Shown: positions 1 to 7,093 of the stretch, piece after piece
How positions within the stretch are numbered: the first letter of the stretch is position 1
Layout of the letters: each line of letters begins with the position of its first letter
Assembly (NCBI GenBank): GCA_016209155.1
Contig: JACQWU010000039.1
Span: 1 to 12,726 of the forward strand
Origin: Candidatus Desantisiibacteriota bacterium
GTDB lineage: Bacteria > JACRDZ01
Direction: 5' to 3'
DNA length: 12,726 bases
Translations under genes and position numbers: made by a program
The notes under the pieces: generated by a model
Databases searched by the model: none
Told to the model about the DNA's origin: nothing
Seen by the model: only the letters and a program-made list of their open reading frames with translations

Positions 1-2
1 TA

Positions 3-839
3 ATTCTTCTAATACTTTTATTTATTCTTCAAATTAAAATGATTGCAAAAGAAACTATTAATTTTTCTGAAGAATATGTTAAATTTAAAAAAGCAAAAGA
101 TTCTGCTTACGAAAAGCATATAAACGGAAATTATAAAGATGCAATTAAACAATATGGAAGTACTTTATCTAAATTGCAGGAATTACTTGATAAAAATAAA
201 GGATTAATAGAAAAAAACATACAAAATGATTTGATAAAATTGCAAAGAAACTTAAGCCTATGCTTAACAAATGATGGTTTTTTTATTGTTGATAAAGATA
301 CAAATAAAATTAAAGATTTTTCATTCCCGGACAAAATTGACAATATTATTGCAACAGCTTTAATAATCCAGGATGATATAAAAGTCTCTCTGACCTCTTT
401 AGCTTCTTCACCTATTAATCTTACTCTGGTTCTTGGCTATGGATGGATAGACATAAATGGAGATTATGGAGTAGATACTATATCCTCTATTGAAATCGAT
501 TTAAAACCATCTATTATTTATGAGGCTACTTTTAAGGGGATTCCACCTGTTAATGAAGATACTAAAGAAAAAACTTATTCTTATCCCGGAGTATTTTTAA
601 TTTCATCAGGAAATGAAAAAAAACAGAAAATTAATATTCAAGGAATAAAAAATGATTTTATATTTTTTACTAATTTATCTCAATACTATCAATTGCAATC
701 CAAACCAGCTTTTACTATTAACATAGCACAGCATGTAAAAAAAAATAATATTGAATATAGATTATACATAAGAAAAACAGCTCACACTATCAATAATAAG
801 AAAGTGAAATTAAGTTTAAAAATAAATCAAGGGTTATAA
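3..839 (+). CDS. 5'-partial hypothetical protein, TPR-like N-terminal part and beta-rich C-terminal part
   Basis: The first ATG in this frame is at 39, but it has no ribosome binding site. The frame stays open to the left edge and reads ILLILLFILQIK just before that ATG. This is a hydrophobic stretch that looks like the end of a signal anchor or membrane helix, so the true start probably lies outside the window. Counting from the ATG at 39, residues about 10-80 form charged amphipathic helices (YEKHINGNYKDAIKQYGSTL) resembling one or two TPR-type helix pairs. Residues about 100-266 are rich in alternating beta-strand-like segments with no recognised domain. The stop at 837-839 lies inside the open frame of the downstream HEAT-repeat ORF, and the two are probably halves of one protein (see the heptamer at 815-821). 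If so, the product would be an inner-membrane-anchored protein with repeat domains on one side. No function can be assigned. A protein scaffold or interaction role is only a guess from TPR and HEAT content. Confidence 0.6.
   Translation: MLLILLFILQIKMIAKETINFSEEYVKFKKAKDSAYEKHINGNYKDAIKQYGSTLSKLQELLDKNKGLIEKNIQNDLIKLQRNLSLCLTNDGFFIVDKDTNKIKDFSFPDKIDNIIATALIIQDDIKVSLTSLASSPINLTLVLGYGWIDINGDYGVDTISSIEIDLKPSIIYEATFKGIPPVNEDTKEKTYSYPGVFLISSGNEKKQKINIQGIKNDFIFFTNLSQYYQLQSKPAFTINIAQHVKKNNIEYRLYIRKTAHTINNKKVKLSLKINQGL
815..821 (+). promoter_or_regulatory. Candidate -1 ribosomal frameshift heptamer T TTA AAA
   Basis: The upstream gene's zero-frame codons here are TTA (816-818) and AAA (819-821), preceded by T815. 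This gives the X XXY YYZ form of a -1 slippery site. A -1 slip continues with AAT at 821 and reads NKSRVIKDFPVELKADISEL into the HEAT-repeat frame. That frame is open from 800, while the zero frame stops at 837. A weak downstream pairing is possible (TCAA at 827-830 with a TTGA further on), but no strong pseudoknot or stem is visible. Such heptamers arise by chance in AT-rich DNA. A simple indel mutation or a sequencing error in the same 40-nt interval would look the same. Confidence 0.35.
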
Positions 840-895
840 AAGATTTTCCTGTTGAACTAAAAGCAGATATATCCGAATTAACAGAAATTGATTTA

Positions 896-1963
896 TTGGA
901 TTTAAGTGCTATGCTTTTAGAAATTACAGATAATCCTCCTGTAACATTTTTTATCCCGGGTCAATCAGTTTTTCTTGTTGATAAAAAAACAAATTTTGAA
1001 TCAAATGAAATTATTATACCGGAACAAAAAAGAATAACTCAATTGCCTGAAGATACTACTGAAAATAAAGTAAAAAATTTAATCAATAAACTTAAAATTA
1101 ATTATTGGAATGTATCATATAACGCGCAGATTGATCTTATCAAGATGGGAAACGATGCTGTTCCTTTTTTATTAGATGAAATAGAAAATGACACGGAATT
1201 AAGAAAACAAGCTTTGCAGGTAATTACCGGAATTGGTATCCAAACAATTTCACATATAAATAAATTTTTAAGCAAAAATACTATTCATATAGATCTCTTA
1301 TTATATGAAGATTTAGCTAAAAGTTACGGGGATATTGGACTGGAAGCATTAAATCCGCTTATGGAGCTTACAAAAGAAAAAAATTTGAGTAAAACCGTTT
1401 TTGTTTATAAAGCTTTAGAAGCCATAAATGATAAATCAACGGGTACATATCTTGTTTTAATTTTAGAAGATATGGATAATGGATTATATGTATTCCCTAT
1501 AGATGAAAATTACGATATTTTAATAAGTAGAGAAAACTATCTTAAAAAAAATATAATACATACTCTGGGAGAATTAAAAGAAAAAAAAGCTGTTCCTATA
1601 CTTATATCTCTTGTTAATAAAAACCAAAATAATTCTATACTTGAAGAAATTGCTTTTGCACTTAAAAGTATTCAGGATCCATCATCAATTAATTCTCTTA
1701 TCTTTCTTGCTGATAAAGGGTATTCTAATGCAGTCCTGGGACTTTGCAGTATGAGAGCAAATTCTGCTCTGCCATCATTATTGAAAAATTTTACTAATTT
1801 TCCAGGTGTTTGCCAGACGGAGATACTTAAAATGTGTGTAGAAATTGGAGATGCATCAATATTGGATAAGCTTTTGAAACTTGTTGATAATAAAAATTTA
1901 AATCCAAACGTTAAAACTAAAATTGATTTGGCAATTGAACATATTATAAATAAAATGAAATGA
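896..1963 (+). CDS. HEAT-repeat (PBS-lyase-like) protein, possibly the 3' half of a frameshifted gene
   Basis: The earliest conventional start codon is TTG at 896, with an ATG at 911. Neither is preceded by a Shine-Dalgarno sequence. The reading frame is already open from 800 and its upstream translation (DFPVELKADISELTEIDLL) looks like coding sequence. This supports the view that translation comes from the preceding gene by a frame change. The protein is alpha-helical and repeats a HEAT/PBS-lyase pattern: W-x-V-x-x-x-A-x-x-D-L-I-x-M-G-x-x-A-V-P-F-L-L at residues about 70-100, KKAVPILISLVNK near 235, and SALPSLLKN near 295. HEAT repeats form curved solenoids that bind other proteins. There are no catalytic motifs. 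The length from TTG is 355 residues. Read through from the upstream ATG at 39 with a -1 shift, the product would be about 641 residues. The gene converges on the next one, with 72 nt between their stops. Confidence 0.65.
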   Translation: MDLSAMLLEITDNPPVTFFIPGQSVFLVDKKTNFESNEIIIPEQKRITQLPEDTTENKVKNLINKLKINYWNVSYNAQIDLIKMGNDAVPFLLDEIENDTELRKQALQVITGIGIQTISHINKFLSKNTIHIDLLLYEDLAKSYGDIGLEALNPLMELTKEKNLSKTVFVYKALEAINDKSTGTYLVLILEDMDNGLYVFPIDENYDILISRENYLKKNIIHTLGELKEKKAVPILISLVNKNQNNSILEEIAFALKSIQDPSSINSLIFLADKGYSNAVLGLCSMRANSALPSLLKNFTNFPGVCQTEILKMCVEIGDASILDKLLKLVDNKNLNPNVKTKIDLAIEHIINKMK

Positions 1964-2035
1964 TTTATCTGAAAGCTCATTAATACTTATGAGTACGGGA
2001 ATGTTTATCGAATTTTATTTTATAATAAATTTAGA

Positions 2036-3292
2036 TTAAATAATATATTTACACAATATATCTTCAGGCAAAAAATTTTTAAGTTCACTCAAATATTTTT
2101 TCCAGTCTTCTTTTTTATCTAAATTATTATAAAGCTGTTTTATTTCATTAAGACAGTTATTAATCATTTCGCAATGCGATTCTTCTTTACAACTTGAGGA
2201 AAAGAATTTAAGAATTTCTTTATAAAGGATTAGGGTATCTTCAGGAAAATCCTTTTTTGTATGTTCTGCAACCAAATATTTTTCTTCAATACTTATTTCC
2301 GGCAAGAGCGCAATTTCCAGCACATCCTCAATACGTTTTTCTTCCAGAAAGATTTCTATTAGTAAATCATATTGATTATTATCTCTTAAAAATTTTATAA
2401 TTTTGGAATTGTATTCCCGTGAATCAGGATAAAGTGAAAACATTTTTTTAATTTTGAAATAAACATTTTTGTTTTTTGTAATATACAAGCTTTTTGTTCT
2501 ATACGCAATTGCCTTTAAAAATTCATTTTGTTTTTCATATATCTCTGCTAATTTTTCAAAATACGCACCATGATTATCAGAATCATTATGAATTCCCTGA
2601 AAACAATATAAAACTGCATCATTCAAATTATTCTGTCTTATTGCAAAATTTATTAATCGCAGGTAATCATCAAGTCCATGAAGTTCGTTTAAGGCTAAAT
2701 TAAGATATTTTTCATCATTATTATTTTTTTCGTAAAAATTTAATAATAGTTCAACAATCATTAATCTTTCATTTTTTATTAAGGAATATTGAGTATTAGA
2801 TAAATATGCATCGGATTGTTTCTGGATTATATCTTTAAGATGAATACCCAAAATATTTTCTATGAAATCTTTTTCTAAATTTGTTTTATCAATAAATTTA
2901 TGTATAAAATCCTGCAAAAAATAATCATTACTGACAGGTAAATTTGTAAAGAAAGTGAAAATTTCTTTTAGTTTTTCCTGTGTGAATGAAGATTGGGTGA
3001 TTAAGTTAAAATAATTTTGTTCTATATTTTCAGTAAAAGATCTGATAGGAGAATCAGAAATCCCTATTTTGCTTAAATATATAAATAAATTATCAAATAA
3101 AGCTCTCCATGTTTTTTCTATCTTATAAATATTTTCTTCATTGATTATTATTTGCAGTTTATCTATTAATTCAGAAATTTTTTTAATTAGTTCTTCAGAA
3201 GTCATTTCCTGAGAAAAAATGTTTTCTATCTCTTTTATGTAAATATCTTTTTTCTCTTCTTCATTACTTTTTTTGTTAAAAAATTTAAACAT
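2036..3292 (-). CDS. Hypothetical alpha-helical TPR-like repeat protein
   Basis: This is a 418-residue protein with a start at 3290-3292, supported by AGGGA at 3301-3305 on the - strand, 8 nt upstream. There is no signal peptide or membrane segment, so it is probably cytoplasmic. The N-terminus is lysine- and glutamate-rich, and the whole protein is predicted helical. Residues about 190-300 show TPR-like pairs: NDEKYLNLALNELHG, NDAVLYCFQGIHNDSDNHGAYFEKLAEIYEKQNEFLKAIAY. The later part (LIEIFLEEKRIEDVLEIA, then FPEDTLILYKEILKF) resembles helical arrays near the C-termini of SWIM-type and other TPR proteins, though no SWIM Cys/His motif is present. Lysine, asparagine and isoleucine dominate, as expected for the base composition. 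It lies downstream of btuB on the same strand, but a terminator-like repeat separates them and it has its own leader, so it is probably not part of the B12 operon. The molecular role is unknown. Confidence 0.7.
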   Translation of the reverse strand: MFKFFNKKSNEEEKKDIYIKEIENIFSQEMTSEELIKKISELIDKLQIIINEENIYKIEKTWRALFDNLFIYLSKIGISDSPIRSFTENIEQNYFNLITQSSFTQEKLKEIFTFFTNLPVSNDYFLQDFIHKFIDKTNLEKDFIENILGIHLKDIIQKQSDAYLSNTQYSLIKNERLMIVELLLNFYEKNNNDEKYLNLALNELHGLDDYLRLINFAIRQNNLNDAVLYCFQGIHNDSDNHGAYFEKLAEIYEKQNEFLKAIAYRTKSLYITKNKNVYFKIKKMFSLYPDSREYNSKIIKFLRDNNQYDLLIEIFLEEKRIEDVLEIALLPEISIEEKYLVAEHTKKDFPEDTLILYKEILKFFSSSCKEESHCEMINNCLNEIKQLYNNLDKKEDWKKYLSELKNFLPEDILCKYII

Positions 3293-3421
3293 TTGATTAT
3301 TCCCTAATTTATGCCGGATTAGCAGTTCTCCTTATAAATTACTTTCTTCTTAAGATATTTAAATTAGGATTACTATTAAAACATGAAATTAATAAAAAAG
3401 TCAAATATTTATTTTGACACC

Positions 3422-3491
3422 AAAAAAAATCGCAGAACACAAGAGGTATCTCAGGATATATGCATAATTTTAAAACTCTGTGCCCTGCGGC
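3422..3491 (-). terminator. Candidate intrinsic terminator of the btuB transcript
   Basis: On the - strand, about 25 nt after the btuB stop, a 5' arm CCGCAGGGCACAGAG is followed by a roughly 27-nt loop. The partly complementary arm CTCTTGTGTTCTGCG comes next, and then eight Ts (A3422-A3429 on the + strand). Pairing is imperfect but GC-rich at the base of the stem. The arms are those of the dispersed repeat at 3431-3494. Confidence 0.5.
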
Positions 3492-3494
3492 TAA
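3431..3494. repeat. Imperfect inverted repeat of the CACAGAG type, copy 1
   Basis: The left arm CGCAGAACACAAGAGG (3431-3446) and the right arm ACTCTGTGCCCTGCGGC (3475-3491) are imperfect inverted complements around an AT-rich loop. The arms resemble those at 6202-6291. Short intergenic repeats with this CAGAG / CTCTG(T/C)G arm pattern are, to my knowledge, common in many bacterial genomes. I could not check a database. Confidence 0.55.
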
Positions 3495-3516
3495 TTTATT
3501 TATTCAAATTAAAAAT

Positions 3517-5421
3517 TTAAAAGCTGAATTTACCTCCTGCGTAAAAAGATCTGCGCTCTGTTTCGAATCCTTTTATTTCTTCATATTTTTTGTCAAAAAG
3601 ATTATTAATTTTTGCAAAAAGGCTAAAATTATTATTTATATCAAATGAAGTATTAAAATTAATCACCGTATAAGGGCTCATTCTTTTTTTATTGTCAGCA
3701 TCTATAAAGCGGTGTCCGACATATTTACTGTTAAGATTAATATTCCCCTGTTTTACATATTTCCAATTTATATAAGCTCCTCCTTGATGCTCCGGTCTTC
3801 TGATTAATTTTTTACCCGAATCTTTATCTTTGGTATCCATATATGTGTGATTAATACCGGTTGTGAAATTTTTTGTCTGGTTTAAGGAAATTTCCGTTTC
3901 AATTCCTTTTGTTTCTGCCTGTCCGATATTTTTATATTTCCATGAATTCATATCAAAATCAACCATATCCTTATAAGTATTATTGAAATATATAATATTA
4001 CAAGAAAGGATATTTCCTAGAAATTTTTTCCCTATTCCGAAATCATAGCTTACGCTTTTATCCGGCTTAAGATGTGGATCACCGATTAGTCCGCCTCCAT
4101 AGTTTTCTATAGAATAAAGCTGATAGAGTGAAGGTGCTTTGAACCCTGTTCCATAATTGGCGAAAAATCTTGTCTCTTTTGATAAAAGATAAGCAGTTGA
4201 TAATTTATAAGTTGTTACAACTCCAAAAAAATTATGATCATCAATTCTAAAACCCGGAGTAATAAAAAGTGAATTTTGTAATTTAATTTGATCCTGAAAA
4301 TAATATCCTTTTGTATAGATATCTTTTTTCCCAAACCGGCTGTCGTCCCATAAAAGATCTCTTACAACAGATTCTCCGGTCTCAATATTATATTCAAAAC
4401 CGGCTGTCAGAGTATTCATTTTTGATATAATAAAATTATTTTGCCATTCAAATTTTTTATCTATTCCTTTATACCAGCTATATGAACCTTCCCCTGTATC
4501 GATACTATCTTCATCATCATCGTATTTTCTTATAATATCAGAATACGATAAAACCAGTTTATGATTCCATTTTGGTTGTAAGATTTGTGTGAAATCAATT
4601 TTAGAAGCTATACTTCTGCTTCTTATTTTATTGTTTGGGTCATCTTCATTTGCTCCATCATCAATATCTGTATCAGCATCTGTAATACGCATAAAGAAAT
4701 TTATTTTTGAATTATCTTGAAGTTGATATCCTAATCGTGATGAAAAAGTTGTATTTCTATAACCATCTTTTTCAAAGGATTTACCACTTGCATTAGAAAT
4801 ACCTTCAGAATCAAGCTGAGAGAAGGATATGGAATAGTTCATTTTTTTTGCCTCACCGGAGAAACTGAGTGATTCTTGAAAAGTTTTATTTGCTCCTGCC
4901 TCGGCTGTAATCTCAATCCCGGGTTTATCTGTACCTTTTCTGGTAATAATATTAATTACTCCGCCTATAGCATTTGAACCATACAAGGTTGATTGAGGAC
5001 CACGTATAATTTCTATCTGTTCAATATTATCCAGAGTGAGATGAGCAAAGTTATATGCTCTGTCGGGCGAGATTGGATCATTTAACTGTATCCCATCAAC
5101 TAAAATAAGTGTTTGTCCTGGTTTTGAGCCGCGAAGATATATGTCTGTCAATGATCCAAGACTGCCGCTTTGGACGACAGTTACTCCGGGGACACTGCGC
5201 AAAACTTCTGCCACAGTTCTTTTACCTGTTTCTAATATCTCATCTTTAGTGATTACAGTTAATGAACTTCCTATTTCAGTTTGATAAGTTTCTGTTTTGG
5301 TTGCTGTTATAACGATTTCACCAGGGGCATAAAAAAGCGGTGTTTTTTCTTCTTCTGCAAATGCTGCGTTAAAAATAGTAGTAATAAATAATACGAATAA
5401 AATAAATATATTTTTTTTCAT
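3517..5421 (-). CDS. btuB: TonB-dependent outer-membrane cobalamin receptor BtuB
   Basis: This is an outer-membrane beta-barrel that binds corrinoids at the cell surface and passes them to the periplasm using TonB-ExbBD energy. The 634 residues compare with 614 for E. coli BtuB. A signal peptide occupies residues 1-22 (a hydrophobic run ending AFA before EEE). A TonB box EIVITATK follows at 35-42. The plug domain spans about 45-160, with the family motifs TVAEVLRSVPGV, IYLRGSKPGQTLILVDGI and IEIIRGPQSTLYGSNAIGGVINIIT. The rest is a barrel with a typical receptor segment FANYGTGFKAPSLYQLY and a C-terminal Phe (KFSF). An aspartate-rich loop (DADTDIDDGANEDDPNN) could bind calcium, as E. coli BtuB does, but this is inferred. 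The start at 5419-5421 has GGGAAGGA 6 nt upstream. A B12 riboswitch directly upstream and the neighbouring btuFCD and cobO genes identify the substrate as corrinoid rather than an iron chelate. Confidence 0.92.
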   Translation of the reverse strand: MKKNIFILFVLFITTIFNAAFAEEEKTPLFYAPGEIVITATKTETYQTEIGSSLTVITKDEILETGKRTVAEVLRSVPGVTVVQSGSLGSLTDIYLRGSKPGQTLILVDGIQLNDPISPDRAYNFAHLTLDNIEQIEIIRGPQSTLYGSNAIGGVINIITRKGTDKPGIEITAEAGANKTFQESLSFSGEAKKMNYSISFSQLDSEGISNASGKSFEKDGYRNTTFSSRLGYQLQDNSKINFFMRITDADTDIDDGANEDDPNNKIRSRSIASKIDFTQILQPKWNHKLVLSYSDIIRKYDDDEDSIDTGEGSYSWYKGIDKKFEWQNNFIISKMNTLTAGFEYNIETGESVVRDLLWDDSRFGKKDIYTKGYYFQDQIKLQNSLFITPGFRIDDHNFFGVVTTYKLSTAYLLSKETRFFANYGTGFKAPSLYQLYSIENYGGGLIGDPHLKPDKSVSYDFGIGKKFLGNILSCNIIYFNNTYKDMVDFDMNSWKYKNIGQAETKGIETEISLNQTKNFTTGINHTYMDTKDKDSGKKLIRRPEHQGGAYINWKYVKQGNINLNSKYVGHRFIDADNKKRMSPYTVINFNTSFDINNNFSLFAKINNLFDKKYEEIKGFETERRSFYAGGKFSF

Positions 5422-5453
5422 TTTTTTCCTTCCCTCGAGAATACTTCCCTCTA

Positions 5454-5542
5454 TATGCAGTCGTCCGGGCTCATAAGTCTTTATGCCTTATATTACCGTT
5501 GCGGGGCAGCGTTCTGAATCTTACAGAAACTTCCTCTGCATA
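5454..5542 (-). ncRNA. Cobalamin (AdoCbl-type) riboswitch controlling btuB
   Basis: On the - strand the leader contains the conserved core GCTGCCCCGCAACGGTAA (5493-5510 on +) and a B12 box, ATGAGCCCGGACGACTGC (5457-5474). The aptamer is closed by a perfect 7-bp P1: TATGCAG (5536-5542) with CTGCATA (5454-5460). Only about 32 nt separate P1 from the btuB ATG, and no terminator hairpin lies in between. Control is therefore probably by blocking the ribosome binding site when B12 is bound. Two tandem GAGGGAAG copies (5444-5451 and 5429-5436) lie in this short platform, and the second is the btuB Shine-Dalgarno. Confidence 0.9.
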
Positions 5543-5560
5543 CATGGATAAGTTATTTGA

Positions 5561-5589
5561 TTTTTATGTTTTTAAATTTATGCTAACAA
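5561..5589 (-). promoter_or_regulatory. Candidate promoter for the btuB riboswitch transcript
   Basis: On the - strand, TTGTTA (5584-5589), a 17-nt spacer and TAAAAA (5561-5566) stand about 20 nt before the aptamer. The match is moderate and the region is AT-rich. It would allow btuB to be transcribed independently of the upstream cobS-to-cobO genes. Confidence 0.35.
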
Positions 5590-5636
5590 ATTACAGGTAA
5601 TACTTTTGAAAAATTTTTTGCCTCCTTCTTTTTAAA

Positions 5637-6170
5637 TTAATAATCAATCCCTTTTCTTCCCTGAATACCCGAATCATAAGGATGCTTGATATTTTCTATT
5701 TCGCTGACCAGATCGGCTTTATGAATAATATTTTTTGATGCGCTTCGTCCTGTTAAGATTAATTCCAACTTCTCAGGTTTGGTATTAAGTATATCAATAA
5801 CTTCTTCTTCTTTTAAAAATCCATCACGGATGGAAATAATTATTTCATCCAGAATTAAAACATCATATTTATTTTCAATATAAATTTTTTTAATAAAATT
5901 AATAGCTTCAAGACATTCATCTTTTACTTTTTGTGAATTGATATCTTTATCAAAAAGCGGATGCCCTTTAGCAAAACCGAAAACATCGACTCCAAGCTTT
6001 TTTAAAGACGTATGTTCTCCATGTCCCCATCTGTCAGGTTCCTTATGAAAATAGATATAGCAGACTTTTAGATCATATGCGCGCGCTCTTACAGCAAGAC
6101 CTACTGCTGATGTGGTTTTCCCTTTTCCATTACCCGTATAGATTTGTATGAATCCTTTTTTATTTTCCAT
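5637..6170 (-). CDS. cobO: Corrinoid adenosyltransferase CobO/BtuR family
   Basis: The enzyme (ATP:cob(I)alamin adenosyltransferase, EC 2.5.1.17) transfers the adenosyl group of ATP to reduced corrinoid in the cytoplasm, making the coenzyme form. I chose the ATG at 6168-6170 (MENKKGFIQIYTG, 177 residues), because AGGAGG (6177-6182) lies 6 nt upstream of it. The alternative ATG at 6183-6185 overlaps that ribosome binding site and has none of its own. Family signs are a P-loop GNGKGKTT at residues 13-20, LILDEI at 105-110, TGRSAS at 140-145 (usually TGRxAP) with ADLVSEI at 152-158, and the C-terminal signature HPYDSGIQGRKGIDY. Length is normal for the family. It follows btuD in the same direction, with a dispersed repeat in the 100-nt gap. 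The product explains how imported cobinamide or cobalamin becomes the adenosylated substrate needed by CobS. Confidence 0.93.
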   Translation of the reverse strand: MENKKGFIQIYTGNGKGKTTSAVGLAVRARAYDLKVCYIYFHKEPDRWGHGEHTSLKKLGVDVFGFAKGHPLFDKDINSQKVKDECLEAINFIKKIYIENKYDVLILDEIIISIRDGFLKEEEVIDILNTKPEKLELILTGRSASKNIIHKADLVSEIENIKHPYDSGIQGRKGIDY

Positions 6171-6201
6171 CTCAAACCTCCTCATTATATTAATACCAGA
6201 A

Positions 6202-6291
6202 TTTAAACACAGAGAACTCAGAGGATTTTAAATACCAGAATCTTGCTCTTCAGATTCAGAAAATAATTTTTTCTCAGTGTCCTGTGGTAAA
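6202..6291. repeat. Imperfect inverted repeat of the CACAGAG type, copy 2
   Basis: The left arm TTTAAACACAGAGAACTCAG (6202-6221, then AGG) is loosely inverted-complementary to TCTCAGTGTCCTGTGGTAAA (6272-6291). It resembles the pair at 3431-3494. An 11-bp direct repeat AATACCAGAAT (6192-6202 and 6231-6241) lies just outside and inside the left arm. The right arm overlaps the last codons and stop of btuD. No T tract follows on either strand, so termination is not indicated here. Confidence 0.5.
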
Positions 6292-7086
6292 ATCTTTTGC
6301 GGTTTCTTTTCCCCTTCCTGAAACCAGAAAAACATAAGGTTTAAGTGAAAGAGGATTTTCTTTTACTATTACTGTTGTTCTATATACTTCTTCAATAATT
6401 GAATAAGTTAATACTTCCTCAGGTGATCCGTTTTTATACATGGAACCGTTGTTTAGCAAAATTAATTTTTCACAATACTCACCGGCTAAATTGAGATCAT
6501 GCAGTATCATGACAACTGAAAGCCCGAGTTCTTTGTTCAATTTATATATAAGATCCATTATTTTTACCTGATGGGTAATATCAAGATGAGATGTCGGCTC
6601 ATCGAGAAAGAGTAAAATAGGTTGTTGTGCAAGAGCGCACGCAATATGTACCAGTTGTCTTTCTCCTCCGCTCAATTGGTTGAGTGTTTTGTCCCTGAAT
6701 TTTACAACATCAGTAAGATGCATGGCATGTTCCGCAATATCTATATCGTTTTTTGTTTCAATAAACTGAAAATTTTCAAAATGAGGAATCCTGCCCATAA
6801 GAACAAATTCTTCTACTGTAATAAAATTTGCAGGTGAATCCTGAGTGACGATTGCTATTTTTTTTGCTAAGTCTTTATTTTTTATTTCCCATATGTTTTT
6901 TCCGTTAAAAAGAATTTCTCCTTCTTTCGGCGGCAATAAACGTGTCATAGCATGCATAAAGGTTGTTTTCCCTGAACCATTTGGCCCGATTATCCCTATA
7001 CGCTCACCGCAGTTCATTTTAAAATTTATATTTTTTAATAAAAATTTATTGTCATAACCGCAGGTCATATTTTTAATTTCAAGCAT
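6274..7086 (-). CDS. btuD: Corrinoid ABC transporter ATP-binding protein BtuD
   Basis: This cytoplasmic ATPase subunit drives BtuC-mediated import. I chose the ATG at 7084-7086 (MLEIKNMTCGYDN, 270 residues). It has GAGGGG close upstream, lies 7 nt after the btuC stop, and begins where ABC ATPases normally begin. An earlier ATG at 7143 would add 19 unrelated residues that overlap btuC. Motifs in order are Walker A GPNGSGKTT (34-42), Q-loop VTQDSP (Q82), signature LSGGERQ (138-144), Walker B ILLFLDEP (157-164), D-loop SHLD, and switch histidine in ILHDLNLA (H196). The FecE/BtuD/HemV subfamily is indicated by the sequence and by pairing with a FecCD-type permease. The last residues, KDFTTGH and stop, are encoded within the arm of a dispersed repeat, so the C-terminal tail may be recent. 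Heme or siderophore import is the alternative substrate, but the gene neighbours point to corrinoid. Confidence 0.92.
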   Translation of the reverse strand: MLEIKNMTCGYDNKFLLKNINFKMNCGERIGIIGPNGSGKTTFMHAMTRLLPPKEGEILFNGKNIWEIKNKDLAKKIAIVTQDSPANFITVEEFVLMGRIPHFENFQFIETKNDIDIAEHAMHLTDVVKFRDKTLNQLSGGERQLVHIACALAQQPILLFLDEPTSHLDITHQVKIMDLIYKLNKELGLSVVMILHDLNLAGEYCEKLILLNNGSMYKNGSPEEVLTYSIIEEVYRTTVIVKENPLSLKPYVFLVSGRGKETAKDFTTGH

Positions 7087-7093
7087 TTTCCCC

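Noticed and set aside
1672-1980. 102-residue - strand ORF opposite the HEAT-repeat gene
   Set aside because: It is antisense to a frame with clear repeat periodicity, has no ribosome binding site and no domain.
1976-1993. CTCAT...ATGAG inverted repeat between the convergent genes as a terminator
   Set aside because: The stem is only 5 bp with an 8-nt loop and no adjacent T tract on either strand.
3400-3418. GTCAAA...TTTGAC palindrome upstream of the TPR-like gene as an operator
   Set aside because: The arms are only 6-7 bp in very AT-rich DNA, and nothing links the site to a known regulator.
3460-3648. 62-residue + strand ORF over the btuB 3' end
   Set aside because: It starts inside the dispersed repeat and runs antisense through conserved BtuB barrel codons.
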